A stretch of 64,000 nt of DNA, taken from assembly GCA_002973575.1 (NCBI GenBank), contig PVEQ01000001.1, forward strand, positions 124,001 through 188,000, read 5' to 3'. This stretch comes from Sediminibacterium magnilacihabitans. GTDB lineage: Bacteria > Bacteroidota > Bacteroidia > Chitinophagales > Chitinophagaceae. Each line of letters begins with the position of its first letter. Position 1 is the stretch's first letter. The translations under genes and the position numbers were made by a program. A model generated the notes under the pieces. It made no database searches and had not been told where the DNA came from. It was given only the letters and a program-made list of their open reading frames with translations. This document shows, piece by piece, positions 1 through 9,249 of this stretch.

Positions 1-1
1 G

Positions 2-1525
2 TTTGGAGATGATGCTCAATTAACAAAACAATGTGGCGGTACGCTACGGGGCATTATTAATAATCTTGAATACATCAGGCATCTTGGATGCACGGCTATC
101 TGGCTCAGTCCCGTCTTTAAGAATAACCCTGAATCCTATCATGGGTACGCTATTGAAAATTATTTGGAAATTGATGAACGCATTGGCACAAAAGCAGACC
201 TTGAAGAATTGGTGGATTTAGCGCATACCTATGATATGCGGGTATTTCTGGATATAGTGCTGCATCATTCCGGTGATAACTGGTGTTATCCTGATGGACA
301 AGAATACTATTATTATAACGGAATTGAATTCCCTTTTGGTGAATGGCGACACACAGACAAACCTGTTCCAATTGAATTAAGAAACCCTGCTTTATATGGA
401 CGCAAAGGGCAAATCAAAAATTTTGACGCCTATCCGGAAACACAAGAGGGCGATTTCTTCAGCCTGAAAGCTTTTAAAAATGATGAATCAAGAGAAGCGA
501 TTTACATTCAAAAAGTATTAACCGCTATTCATTGCTACTGGATAAGGGAAACAGATATTGATGGTTTCCGGCTGGATGCCGTAAAGCATATGGGTGAATT
601 AGCCATCAGCCGCTTTTGTTCTTATGTAAGAGAGTATGCCTATTCTTTAGGAAAGAGAAATTTTTTCCTTTTTGGCGAGTTAGTTGGTTCAGATGCTATG
701 GTAAGTAATTATGTAGGTCCTAAAACACTTACAACATACAATGACCAGAATCTTTATTATGGTTTGAATTCTGTTTTAGATTTTCAGTTACACTTTGCAT
801 TAGAAGGCGTAATAAAAGGCAAAGATTCTCCGGGTAAATTAATTGAGCGATACACGGAGCTGCAGAAGAACGCATTGGACAGAGGCGAATATGGTGAATT
901 CCTTGTTACATTTTTGGATAATCATGACCAGATTGGTGATGCCTTTAAACATCGTTTTGGTCATCACGCCGAACCGGAACAAATAATTGCCGGTATTGCC
1001 TTTTTGCTTTGCGCCCTTGGCACACCTTGTCTTTACTATGGAACAGAACAAGGTTTTGATGGATGTGGTAAAGGCGACCGTTACATCAGGGAATGTATGT
1101 TTAATCCAAACGATAAAACTACTAATGTACTCAATCAGCAATCTGAAATATATAAAGCAATAGCTTCCATTGCACGGTTCCGGAATGAAAGTAATGTACT
1201 GCGGTTTGGCAGAATGTTCATGAGGGAAACTTCGCAAAACGGCAGCCGCTTTCATCTTCCTGAATGTAATAAATGTATATTATCCTTTTCAAGAATATTA
1301 TATGACCAGGAGGTTGTATTTGTATATAACTCTTCTACATGTGATGTTAAAGAAGAACATATACTGGTGGATTGCCAGTTAAACCGGAACCGCAAATGGA
1401 TGAAGCCGGTATATGGGCTAAAAGCGAATGTGGAAATACTGCATTCGGAAAATCCAGCCAATCCGGTATGCTATATAAAGTTGTATTTAAGGCCGATGCA
1501 GTTGGTGATTTTAAAAAACTATTAA
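2..1525 (+). CDS. Alpha-amylase family glycoside hydrolase (GH13), 5' end outside window
   Basis: Hydrolyses or transfers alpha-glucosidic bonds; the exact substrate cannot be told. The reading frame is open from base 2, and the codons before the TTG at 164 encode typical GH13 barrel sequence (GGTLRGIINNLEYIRHLG, then AIWLSPVF), so the gene starts before the window and the TTG is not the start. Conserved region I is DIVLHHSGD (about nt 250-276), region II is GFRLDAVKH with the catalytic Asp (about 563-590), region III is FFLFGELVGSD with the acid/base Glu (about 664-696), and region IV is FLDNHDQ (about 910-935). A C-terminal beta domain follows. No signal peptide can be judged. It lies 118 bases before an ArsR gene and belongs to the carbon-metabolism genes scattered through this metal island. 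Family call is firm; trehalose synthase or neopullulanase-like specificity is possible. Confidence 0.9.
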   Translation, partial: FGDDAQLTKQCGGTLRGIINNLEYIRHLGCTAIWLSPVFKNNPESYHGYAIENYLEIDERIGTKADLEELVDLAHTYDMRVFLDIVLHHSGDNWCYPDGQEYYYYNGIEFPFGEWRHTDKPVPIELRNPALYGRKGQIKNFDAYPETQEGDFFSLKAFKNDESREAIYIQKVLTAIHCYWIRETDIDGFRLDAVKHMGELAISRFCSYVREYAYSLGKRNFFLFGELVGSDAMVSNYVGPKTLTTYNDQNLYYGLNSVLDFQLHFALEGVIKGKDSPGKLIERYTELQKNALDRGEYGEFLVTFLDNHDQIGDAFKHRFGHHAEPEQIIAGIAFLLCALGTPCLYYGTEQGFDGCGKGDRYIRECMFNPNDKTTNVLNQQSEIYKAIASIARFRNESNVLRFGRMFMRETSQNGSRFHLPECNKCILSFSRILYDQEVVFVYNSSTCDVKEEHILVDCQLNRNRKWMKPVYGLKANVEILHSENPANPVCYIKLYLRPMQLVILKNY

Positions 1526-1537
1526 CCAGTATATAAT

Positions 1538-1555
1538 TATCTGTATAATCAGATA
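1538..1555. promoter_or_regulatory. Inverted repeat, candidate operator for the downstream ArsR gene
   Basis: TATCTG and CAGATA form a perfect 6-bp inverted repeat separated by TATAAT. It sits about 90 bases before the ArsR start at 1644, in AT-rich DNA. ArsR-family repressors usually bind imperfect 12-2-12-type inverted repeats near their own promoter, so autoregulation is the natural reading, but no second copy was found in front of another gene here. Confidence 0.4.
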
Positions 1556-1643
1556 GTAATATGATAATAATCAGGTAAGACCAGTAGATGAATCATAGTT
1601 TTTCATTCAGAAGGGAAAGACCTTCATAAAAAAGGGGAATGCT

Positions 1644-1949
1644 ATGACAAAGAATACAAACAAAAAACAAAACAAAGATGAGATGCAGAATATGGCTGAA
1701 ATAATGAAGGCGATGGCACATACTGACCGGCTGGCAATATTAAAATTGTTGTGCAAAAATCAAACAGATGGATTGAGTGTAAAAATGATTTATGAAAAAT
1801 TGCAGTTGCAGCAGCCGGTTGTATCCCGTCATTTGAATATACTGAAAAGTGCAGGTGTTGTTCGTCGTTTTCAACAAGGGCAAAAGATTAATTACTGTTT
1901 ATGTATGGATAAGAAAAATATAGAGTCCTTGCTCAAATGTTTTTGCTGA
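1644..1949 (+). CDS. ArsR/SmtB-family transcriptional regulator
   Basis: A 101-residue winged-helix repressor, probably controlling the Cu/Ag efflux genes that follow. The helix-turn-helix spans about residues 46-70 with recognition helix QQPVVSRHLNILKSAG, followed by a beta-wing (VVRRFQQGQKINYCL). The classical ELCVC metal box of helix 3 is absent (GLSVKMIYEKL instead). A Cys-rich C-terminus (YCLC at 84-87 and CFC at 99-101) could be the metal or thiol sensor, which is inference. The start is supported by a purine-rich AAAGGGG about 8 bases upstream, unusual for this genome where Shine-Dalgarno sites are rare. It precedes the split cusA by 59 bases in the same direction. Confidence 0.85.
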   Translation: MTKNTNKKQNKDEMQNMAEIMKAMAHTDRLAILKLLCKNQTDGLSVKMIYEKLQLQQPVVSRHLNILKSAGVVRRFQQGQKINYCLCMDKKNIESLLKCFC

Positions 1950-2008
1950 AAAATTTTATCAATAAGCATTCAGGTATCTGGCTACATCAATAATTAAATA
2001 TTAATACA

Positions 2009-3280
2009 ATGATAGAAAAAATAGTTTCCTGGTCAATCCGCAACCGGTTCTTTGTTTGGCTCGGGATTATTCTTATTGCCGTAGGCGGGTTTTATTCTAT
2101 CAAAGAAACACCAGTGGATGCATTACCTGACTTATCAGAAAACCAGGTTATCATATTCACAGAATACATGGGCCGCAACCCAAAAATTATGGAAGACCAG
2201 ATAACTTATCCGTTGGTCTCTAACCTTCAGGGAATCCCAAGGATAAAATCAATCCGTGCTGCTTCTATGTTCGGTATGAGCTTCATATTTGTAGTGTTTA
2301 AAGATGATGTAGATATTTATTGGGCAAGAACAAGAGTGCTGGAGCGTCTAAATTATGCTCAAAAATTTTTACCACAGGGAGTCACCCCTTCTCTGGGCCC
2401 TGATGGCACCGGCTTAGGACATGTCTTTTGGTACACTCTTGATGGCAAAGGATACAATTTGGGTGAACTACGGGCTTTACAAGATTGGTACGTAAAGTTC
2501 GCCTTGCAAAATGTGGAAGGTGTAAGTGAAGTAGCGTCTTTTGGTGGTTTTCAAAAACGCTACCAGGTAACCATAGACCCATACAAACTGGTTTACTATG
2601 GAGTGCCGTTGATGGATGTTACCCGTTCTGTGGCTGCTAATAATAAAGATGTCGGAGGGAGTTTATACGAGATGAATGCCACGGGTTATCTCATCCGGGG
2701 ATTAGGATATATCACCAGTCTTGATGATATTAAAGAAATCCCCATCGGAACTTATAAATCCATTCCTGTAAAATTGAGTGATATTGCTGAAGTACAGATG
2801 AGCCCCGACTTAAGGTTGGGCATTGTGGAAGAGAATGGAGAAGGTGAGGTAGTAGGCGGTATTGTGGTGATGCGTTTTGGAGAAAATGCAAAAGATGTGA
2901 TAGAAAGGGCAAAAGCAAGAATGAAGGATATTGAAAAGGGGCTGCCAGCAGGAGTAAAATTCAAAACAGCTTATGACAGGAGTGATTTGATACTCGCTGC
3001 CATAGATACCCTCAAAGAAGCGCTGTGGCAGGAAGTGCTTATAGTTTGTATTGTTGTGCTTCTTTTCCTTTTCAGCGTTAGAAGTAGTCTTGTGGCCATT
3101 ATCTGTATACTTCTCTCCGTGCTTATTGGATTTATACTCATGAAATTTTTTGGTATCACAGCCAATATTCTTTCATTAGGAGGTATAGCCCTTGCTATTG
3201 GCGATGTTGTGGACCCCGGCATTGTGATGGCCGAGAACGCATACAGGCAATTAACCAATCGTATTCTTCAGAATAAATAA
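2009..3280 (+). CDS. cusA: CusA-type RND permease, N-terminal half (split gene)
   Basis: First 423 residues of a heavy-metal RND pump (Cu+/Ag+ out of periplasm or cytoplasm, driven by protons). It has TM1 (residues 13-31), the porter subdomains PN1/PN2 (PVDALPDLSENQVIIFTEYMG start), and TM2-TM4. TM4 reads LALAIGDVVDPGIVMAENAY and keeps the Asp that matches the proton-relay Asp of E. coli CusA. The frame ends with TAA shortly after TM4, in the cytoplasmic TM4-TM5 loop. The rest is encoded by a separate ORF 11 bases later in a different frame. Normal CusA is about 1050 residues in one chain; the two parts here add to 1070, so nothing essential seems lost. A second split copy at 16710-19949 breaks at the same place, arguing against a sequencing error. 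Confidence 0.85.
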   Translation: MIEKIVSWSIRNRFFVWLGIILIAVGGFYSIKETPVDALPDLSENQVIIFTEYMGRNPKIMEDQITYPLVSNLQGIPRIKSIRAASMFGMSFIFVVFKDDVDIYWARTRVLERLNYAQKFLPQGVTPSLGPDGTGLGHVFWYTLDGKGYNLGELRALQDWYVKFALQNVEGVSEVASFGGFQKRYQVTIDPYKLVYYGVPLMDVTRSVAANNKDVGGSLYEMNATGYLIRGLGYITSLDDIKEIPIGTYKSIPVKLSDIAEVQMSPDLRLGIVEENGEGEVVGGIVVMRFGENAKDVIERAKARMKDIEKGLPAGVKFKTAYDRSDLILAAIDTLKEALWQEVLIVCIVVLLFLFSVRSSLVAIICILLSVLIGFILMKFFGITANILSLGGIALAIGDVVDPGIVMAENAYRQLTNRILQNK

Positions 3281-3291
3281 AGCATTCCGGT

Positions 3292-5235
3292 ATGGCAAAG
3301 CAAAAAGAAATAAAAGTAAAGGAACGAATCGGGCATACTAAAGAAATCCCGGAAACAGAAAGAGTGGCAATTATAGAAGAATCGTCACGAACCGTGGGCA
3401 GGTCCGTCTTTTTTTCTGTTATCATCATGATTATTTCCTTTGCGCCAATCCTGTTCCTCACCGGCCAGGAGAAAAAACTTTTTACCCCGCTTGTGCTTAC
3501 TAAAACTTTTTCATTACTGGGAGCAGCCATCCTTGCAGTCACCGTTGCCCCTATGCTCACAAGGACTTTCATGAAGTGCAAACTGATTCCTGAAAGCAGA
3601 AATCCGGTTTCTAATTTTTTTATTACTATTTATCAACCAGTAGCAAGGTGGTGTTTAAAATGGCGCAAAACAGTTTTAGCTATATGCTTTGCAATAATAG
3701 CCGGCAGCGTACCCTTAGTAATTAACCTGGGAACAGAATTTATGCCTCCGCTGGATGAAGGTTCCTTATTGCTAATGCCGGTTACCCTGCCAGATGTTTC
3801 AAATTCAGAAGCCAAACGAATAACCCAGTTGCAGGATAAAATCATTAAAAGCTTTCCTGAAGTGGAAAATGTATTAGGTAAAGCAGGCCGTGCGTACACA
3901 GCTACTGACAATGCGCCAATCAGCATGATTGAAACTATTATAGTGTTGAAACCGAAAAAGCAATGGCGGAAAGGGATGACAAAAGAAAAGCTCATAAAAG
4001 AAATGAATGAAAAAGTGCAGATTCCAGGTGTCGTTGTTGGATGGACACAACCTATCATCAATCGTATCAATATGCTTTCAACCGGTATCCGTACTGATGT
4101 AGGTGTAAAAATCTATGGAAAGAATCTTGATAGCATCTATAACATCGGCCGAAAAGTAGAATCAGCCCTGAAAAACATTCCAGGGTTGGTTGATTTATAT
4201 GTTGAGCAACTTACAGGAGGTAAATATCTGGATATAAAAATCAGGAGACCCGATGCTGCAAGATATGGATTGAACATTGATGATGTGAACATGGTCATAG
4301 AAAGTGCTCTGGGCGGAATGATTTTGACAACGACTGTTGAAGGCAGGGAACGTTTTAATGTAAATCTCCGGCTGGCGCAGGAATACAGGAATGATATTGA
4401 TGAAATCAAAAGAATCCCTATACAAACGATGAAATATGGGGTTATCCCGCTTTCCTCGGTTGCTGATGTAAAAGTAACAGAAGGGCCACCCATGATAAAT
4501 TCTGAAAACGCCATGCTCCGGGGTACAGTACTTTTTAATGTTCGTGGCAGAGATATGGGTGGTGTAGTAAACGATGCAAAGAAAAAGATTGAAGAAACTT
4601 TTAAGCAATTGCCACAAGGTTATTATTTAGACTGGAGTGGACAATATGAAAACCAGGTGAGGGCACAGCAAAGACTGAAGGTTATTATTCCCATTGTGAT
4701 GCTGGTTATTGCTTTTATTCTTTATATCACATTCCATTCCTTTAAAGCTGTACTGATAGTATTTATCAGCATACCTGTTGCGCTTATGGGCGGCGTTTAT
4801 TCGCTTTACTATTATAATGTCAATTTCTCTGTAGCAGTTGCTGTTGGCTTCATTGCACTGTTTGGAGTAGCCGTTGAGACCGGTGTATTGATGATAGCTT
4901 ATTTGAACGATTCAATAAAAAAACTGGTTGAGGCCAAAGGCAATAGTATTCAAAATATAACTAAGGAGGAACTTAAAGAAACATTTTTGTTTGGCGCTAC
5001 ACAGCGTGTACGTCCCTTGCTGATGACGGTTTTAGCCAACATACTAGGCTTGATACCGGTAATGGCTTCTACAGGTACCGGTAGTGATGTAATGAAACCG
5101 ATAGCTATACCGTTTGTTTTTGGTCTCATCACAGCAACCTTGTTTGTATTGATTGTATTACCGGTGATTTATAATCTGATTAAAGAGCGGGAACTTAAAA
5201 AAGGAAAATTGGAAGTACTAACTATTGAGGAATAA
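3292..5235 (+). CDS. cusA: CusA-type RND permease, C-terminal half (split gene)
   Basis: 647 residues carrying TM5 to TM12 and the PC1/PC2 and docking domains. It starts with a charged cytoplasmic segment (ETERVAIIEESSRTVGRSVF) that in intact CusA lies in the TM4-TM5 loop. The three Met residues that form the Cu(I)/Ag(I) path in E. coli CusA have clear counterparts: LLLMPVTLPD, APISMIETI and INMLSTGIRTD. This assigns the pump to monovalent copper/silver. Frame differs from the N-terminal half (start ATG 11 bases after its stop), so two polypeptides are expected unless ribosomes shift. Followed after 17 bases by the outer-membrane partner. The two halves would have to assemble in the membrane, as engineered split transporters can; that is inference. 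Confidence 0.85.
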   Translation: MAKQKEIKVKERIGHTKEIPETERVAIIEESSRTVGRSVFFSVIIMIISFAPILFLTGQEKKLFTPLVLTKTFSLLGAAILAVTVAPMLTRTFMKCKLIPESRNPVSNFFITIYQPVARWCLKWRKTVLAICFAIIAGSVPLVINLGTEFMPPLDEGSLLLMPVTLPDVSNSEAKRITQLQDKIIKSFPEVENVLGKAGRAYTATDNAPISMIETIIVLKPKKQWRKGMTKEKLIKEMNEKVQIPGVVVGWTQPIINRINMLSTGIRTDVGVKIYGKNLDSIYNIGRKVESALKNIPGLVDLYVEQLTGGKYLDIKIRRPDAARYGLNIDDVNMVIESALGGMILTTTVEGRERFNVNLRLAQEYRNDIDEIKRIPIQTMKYGVIPLSSVADVKVTEGPPMINSENAMLRGTVLFNVRGRDMGGVVNDAKKKIEETFKQLPQGYYLDWSGQYENQVRAQQRLKVIIPIVMLVIAFILYITFHSFKAVLIVFISIPVALMGGVYSLYYYNVNFSVAVAVGFIALFGVAVETGVLMIAYLNDSIKKLVEAKGNSIQNITKEELKETFLFGATQRVRPLLMTVLANILGLIPVMASTGTGSDVMKPIAIPFVFGLITATLFVLIVLPVIYNLIKERELKKGKLEVLTIEE

Positions 5236-5252
5236 AATTTAAAAATATACAC

Positions 5253-6512
5253 ATGAAAAGAATACTGACATACAGTTTATTAATGATGATAACAATCGCA
5301 GCGAAAGTAAAAGCACAGGATACTACGAGGTTGGGCATGCAGGATATATTTTCAACCATTGATAAGAATTATCCATTGCTGCAATTGTACGAAGCCAGAA
5401 TTTCCTCTGTACGTTCATTGGTAGAAGGCGCCAAAGCATGGATGCCCCCCACTGTGGCGTTAGCCTTTGACAGGTTTCCCTACCGTCTCTCACTCCTTAA
5501 AGAAATGACCCCCGATAACCAGGCAGGCCTGATGCTGTCAGTTCAGCAGATGATTCCCAACCCGGCAAAACTAAACGCCAAGAAAGATTACATCGCTTCA
5601 TTGGAAAATGTACAACATAACGACTTGGAGTGGCAAAAGAATGTATTGCATTTTACCGCAAGATTATATTATTACCGGCGCTATACAGCAGAGCAAAAAT
5701 TAAAAATCATCAAAGAATACCGTGAGTTGCTCCAAATGCTTATCAAAACAGCAAAAGACAAATATGCTTACAACCAGTCCGACCTTCCAACTATTTTCAA
5801 AGCCGAAGCTTCGTTGAGTGAGTTAGGAAATATGGAAACAATGCTATTCTCTCAAATAGCTGAATCCAATATTGGCCTTAATACATTAATGAGCCGGGAT
5901 GTTAATGCTCCTTTTTTCATTGATACTTTATTAACGCCAAAAGACTACAGCAATGAGTATCTGCTTGCGTTAGACAGCTCACAACTACAACGTAATGATA
6001 TTCTTTCTGTTGAAAGCCGTATCCGCTCCATGAAGATTAATCAAAGATGGGCAGCTACAGGTTCTAAACCCGATTTTGGAATTCAATTTTCTCATGGCCA
6101 AATGTTTGGCATGCCCAAACAATTTTCCATCATGGGTATGATGACAATACCGATTGTACCCTGGTCATCTAAAATGTATAAATCAGAAGTAAAATCAATG
6201 GGATTTGAGATACAGGCTATGCAAAAAGAAAAATCAACCATGCAACTAATGGCTTCACAAATGATACGGGAAAAAATCACCATGCTCATTTATGAAACAA
6301 GGCAGCTTATTAACTATGACAAAAACGTATTGCCTTCATACCAAAAAAACCTGGAGAGCAATCTGCTGGCTTACCGGCAAAATACAGGCAATTTTTTTGT
6401 GTTGCTGGATGCATGGAATATGGTACTTATGAAACAACTGGAAAGAATTGATAAGCTGGGCCAGGTATTTACTGTTCAGTCTGAATACGAATATCAACGG
6501 GAAATTAAATAG
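5253..6512 (+). CDS. cusC: TolC/CusC-family outer-membrane efflux protein
   Basis: 419 residues with an N-terminal signal peptide ending near KVKAQ. The mature part is dominated by long amphipathic helices with the repeated TolC architecture (about residues 30-215 and 235-415), expected to trimerise into an outer-membrane barrel and periplasmic tunnel. It lies between the split cusA and two adaptor genes (gaps of 17 and 2 bases), so it is the exit duct of this Cu/Ag cassette. Pfam-type OEP repeats are divergent, as is usual in Bacteroidota. No lipobox was seen. It may also serve the second Cu/Ag cassette at 16.7-25.3 kb, which has no TolC gene. Confidence 0.8.
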   Translation: MKRILTYSLLMMITIAAKVKAQDTTRLGMQDIFSTIDKNYPLLQLYEARISSVRSLVEGAKAWMPPTVALAFDRFPYRLSLLKEMTPDNQAGLMLSVQQMIPNPAKLNAKKDYIASLENVQHNDLEWQKNVLHFTARLYYYRRYTAEQKLKIIKEYRELLQMLIKTAKDKYAYNQSDLPTIFKAEASLSELGNMETMLFSQIAESNIGLNTLMSRDVNAPFFIDTLLTPKDYSNEYLLALDSSQLQRNDILSVESRIRSMKINQRWAATGSKPDFGIQFSHGQMFGMPKQFSIMGMMTIPIVPWSSKMYKSEVKSMGFEIQAMQKEKSTMQLMASQMIREKITMLIYETRQLINYDKNVLPSYQKNLESNLLAYRQNTGNFFVLLDAWNMVLMKQLERIDKLGQVFTVQSEYEYQREIK

Positions 6513-6541
6513 CAATGTCAAAAAGTATTCACCATATAAAA

Positions 6542-7906
6542 ATGAAAATAGCCAATTATGGGTTATTCCTCCTGACGGCCGGAGTTACTCTTGTGTTTAT
6601 TGCTTGTAATGACAAAGAAGACAAACACAGTGGTCATAACAACAAGATAACAGAAGCTAAAGCGGACAGCAGCATGCAACATGATGCTATGGAGGGGATG
6701 CAGATGAATGATGATAGCAGCAAAAGCATGAACAATATGAGCAGTGATACTGTAAATCATTCATCCCATAATACTATGGATGGCATGAGCATGAATGATA
6801 AAAACAGTATAGCTGATACAGCCGTCAACGAAATATATTGGAATACGATGCCTGCTAACCAAACTGTCATCTCTACTCAAAAAGCGGTTGAGCCGGTTGA
6901 CAGTAATATGAACTATACTTTCAAAGGGAATGGCTATATCAGTTTTGACTTTCGGAGAAGCCGCAAAGTACCGGTACGTATCGGAGGCAGGATTGAAAGG
7001 TTATATGTAAAATACAACTATCAATATATTAGAAAGGGTGAAAAAATCCTGGAATTATACAGCCCCGAAATCAATACTTATATTGAAGAGTTATTATTTC
7101 TAACCCGGCAACCTGCTGACTCGGCGCTTCTGGATAAAGCAAAACAAAAATTATTACTGCTCGGCCTTTCTGCGGCACAAATAAAACAAATTCAAAATTC
7201 CAGCCAGGCCCCTCTTACTATTTCTGTTTATAGCCCTTTTGAAGGATATGTTTTGTTCAATCCTTCGGCAATGGCAGGTATGAGTACAAGTGGCAATAAT
7301 TCTTCAGGCATGGGCGGTATGAATTCAGGAGCCAATGCCGCTCCTTCCGTTACCCCTACTGTCTTGCCTGATAATAGCATTCGTGAAGGTATGTATGTGG
7401 CCAAAGACCAGACATTATTCTGGATAAATGATTTTAAAGAAGTGTGGGGTATTGCAGCATTCACCAAAGAAAACGAAAAATACCTGCGCAATGGACTTCC
7501 AGTAACTGTTACCAGCGAACTGATGCCCGAAAAAACATTTCAAACATCAATCCAGTTCATGGAACAGATATACCAGGGCGGCCAGAAATTCAGCCAGGCA
7601 AGAGTTTATCTCCCTAATACTTCTGGCATATTAAAACAAAATTCATTGATAACAGTCTCATCGTCCATACCTGTAAGGTCATTAATGGTACCGGTCAGCA
7701 GTGTGTATTATCTGGGAAAAATCGCTATTGTATGGGTACGGACTGGAGTAACTAAAGAAGGCAGTAATATATTTCAGTCACGAGTAGTTCGTATAGGGCA
7801 CAGAGATGGTAAAATGGTGCAGATACTGGAGGGTTTAAATACCGGTGAGTTCATTGCAAAGGATGCCGGTTATTTGGCCGATAGTGAAACCATTATTAAA
7901 TATTAA
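6542..7906 (+). CDS. cusB: CusB-type periplasmic adaptor lipoprotein, Met/His-rich N-terminus
   Basis: Membrane-fusion protein linking CusA to CusC. The ATG at 6542 gives a classical lipoprotein signal (MKIANYGLFLLTAG, then FIAC); an in-frame ATG at 6515 only adds nine residues and lies 2 bases after the cusC stop, so it is also possible. Residues about 30-95 are rich in Met, His and Asp (repeats such as EGMQMNDD and DGMSMND), a likely Cu(I) capture tail. Then come barrel-sandwich hybrid (GGRIERLYVKYNYQYIRKG), helical hairpin (LYSPEINTYIEELLFL) and beta-barrel domains. A Gly/Met-rich insert (MAGMSTSGNNSSGMGGMN) interrupts the lipoyl half. Paired with a second adaptor immediately downstream, as in the other Cu/Ag cassette. 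Confidence 0.85.
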   Translation: MKIANYGLFLLTAGVTLVFIACNDKEDKHSGHNNKITEAKADSSMQHDAMEGMQMNDDSSKSMNNMSSDTVNHSSHNTMDGMSMNDKNSIADTAVNEIYWNTMPANQTVISTQKAVEPVDSNMNYTFKGNGYISFDFRRSRKVPVRIGGRIERLYVKYNYQYIRKGEKILELYSPEINTYIEELLFLTRQPADSALLDKAKQKLLLLGLSAAQIKQIQNSSQAPLTISVYSPFEGYVLFNPSAMAGMSTSGNNSSGMGGMNSGANAAPSVTPTVLPDNSIREGMYVAKDQTLFWINDFKEVWGIAAFTKENEKYLRNGLPVTVTSELMPEKTFQTSIQFMEQIYQGGQKFSQARVYLPNTSGILKQNSLITVSSSIPVRSLMVPVSSVYYLGKIAIVWVRTGVTKEGSNIFQSRVVRIGHRDGKMVQILEGLNTGEFIAKDAGYLADSETIIKY

Positions 7907-7916
7907 ATCAGTAGTT

Positions 7917-9053
7917 ATGAAAAATAGATATTGGTTTGTTGCAATGCTGACTATACTGCTGCTGGCAAATGCGTGTACACGAAAAAAAAATGACAACACA
8001 AAGCAAGAGCATGCTGGCCACAGTGTTTCTCAACCTGCCATGAATAACATGGATATGATAACATTGACAGGCCGGGATGAACAATATGCAAATATTACTA
8101 CTGATACAGTAAGACTAAAAGCCATGGCCGAATACACCACTCTGCTGGGCACAACCAGTTTTGATGAACGAAAGGTAACGGTGGTTACGTCTCGTATCAG
8201 GGGAAGGCTTGATAAACTTTTTGTTCGCAATCCACAGGAAATTGTAGGTAAAGACCAGCCACTGTATTCCATTTATAGCGAAGAACTTCTTTCTTACGAA
8301 AATGAATTGCTGAATGCCCTGCAACAGCAACAACAGTTTACCAATATGAAAGAGGTGATGGAGCAGTTAGTTGAAGCGGCGAGGAAAAGGTTATTGTTAT
8401 GGGGGCTTACGGCAGAACAGATAAAGCAGTTGGAAAAAGACCGTGAAGCATCACCACTTGTTACGTTTTACAGCCCGGTATCCGGAACCTTGATTGAGCT
8501 GCCTGTTAGTGAAGGACAGTATGTTGAAACAGGCACTCCATTGTTTCGCCTTGCAGATTTATCTCAACTATGGATAGAAGCACAAATGTACACCAGCGAA
8601 CTGCGCTGGTTATATGAAAAACCTGTTATAACGGTGGAGTTTGACGCTTATCCAAATGAAATTTTCTCTGCTGTACCTGTATTTGATAACCCGACTGTTG
8701 AAGCAGACCAGAAAATCAGCCTTGTAAGATTTCTTGTTGCAGGCCGAAGTCATCAATTGAAGCCGGGAATGATGGCCTATGTCAATATAAAACGGAACGA
8801 AAAGAAAACGGTTGTTATACCTAAGTCTTCAATATTAGTGGGCAATATGATTACCGCATGGATAAAAACCGGCGATGGTACGTATGAGAACCGGATGATT
8901 GAATTGGGAATTCAGAATAAAAGAGAAGTAGAAGTTATTAGCGGATTAAAAGAAGGTGAACTGGTTGTTACAAACGGAGCTTTTTTGTTGAATAGTGCGT
9001 TGATACTAAAGAAAGGCGCTGGCATGCCGGGTATGGAAGGCATGAAGATGTAA
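7917..9053 (+). CDS. cusB: Second CusB-type periplasmic adaptor lipoprotein
   Basis: 378 residues. The upstream in-frame start at 7845 would overlap the previous gene by 62 bases and lacks a signal peptide; the ATG at 7917 gives MKNRYWFVAML and the lipobox LANAC, so it is chosen. Domains in order: lipoyl half with SRIRGRLDKLFVRNPQEIVG, hairpin with YSEELLSYENELLNALQQQQ, second lipoyl half (FYSPVSGTLIELPVSEGQ), beta-barrel and membrane-proximal domain, and a Met-rich end (GMPGMEGMKM). Its hairpin signature YSEEL differs from YSPEI in the preceding adaptor, and the same pair of types recurs at 22622-25267. This suggests a hetero-adaptor ring, as in other tripartite pumps with two adaptor genes; the heteromer is inference. 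Confidence 0.85.
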   Translation: MKNRYWFVAMLTILLLANACTRKKNDNTKQEHAGHSVSQPAMNNMDMITLTGRDEQYANITTDTVRLKAMAEYTTLLGTTSFDERKVTVVTSRIRGRLDKLFVRNPQEIVGKDQPLYSIYSEELLSYENELLNALQQQQQFTNMKEVMEQLVEAARKRLLLWGLTAEQIKQLEKDREASPLVTFYSPVSGTLIELPVSEGQYVETGTPLFRLADLSQLWIEAQMYTSELRWLYEKPVITVEFDAYPNEIFSAVPVFDNPTVEADQKISLVRFLVAGRSHQLKPGMMAYVNIKRNEKKTVVIPKSSILVGNMITAWIKTGDGTYENRMIELGIQNKREVEVISGLKEGELVVTNGAFLLNSALILKKGAGMPGMEGMKM

Positions 9054-9078
9054 TATTTTTTTGTAAAAAAATCTATGA

Positions 9079-9195
9079 ATGAAACAGGACTATTTTTTCG
9101 GGCTGGATATTGTGTATATAGCCGCAACAATTTTCTTCATTATTGTGGTAGTATATCTTTTCTGGATTTCACGAAAAAGAAAAAAAGATAAATGA
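9079..9195 (+). CDS. Single-pass membrane microprotein, 38 aa
   Basis: Not recognised. It encodes MKQDYFFGLD, then a hydrophobic helix of about 20 residues (IVYIAATIFFIIVVVYLFW) and a basic tail ISRKRKKDK. It starts 25 bases after the cusB stop. A similar 31-residue ORF at 10051-10146 ends in SSKRKNDK after one hydrophobic helix, so the two look related in design and flank the PPK2 gene. The positive-inside rule puts the tail in the cytoplasm. Comparable tiny proteins (KdpF, CcoQ-like) stabilise membrane complexes; a role with the neighbouring pump or ATPase is inference. Confidence 0.5.
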   Translation: MKQDYFFGLDIVYIAATIFFIIVVVYLFWISRKRKKDK

Positions 9196-9249
9196 GCAAA
9201 GACTGATAATAAGAAAAATGATTGTTGCACAAAATGGTAAAGGTTATTT

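Noticed and set aside
164-1525. TTG start for the alpha-amylase
   Set aside because: The frame is open to base 2 and encodes conserved GH13 sequence before the TTG, so the real start lies outside the window.
3261-3300. Sequencing error as the only cause of the first CusA split
   Set aside because: Not excluded, but the second copy is split at the same loop by a different change, making two coincident errors unlikely.
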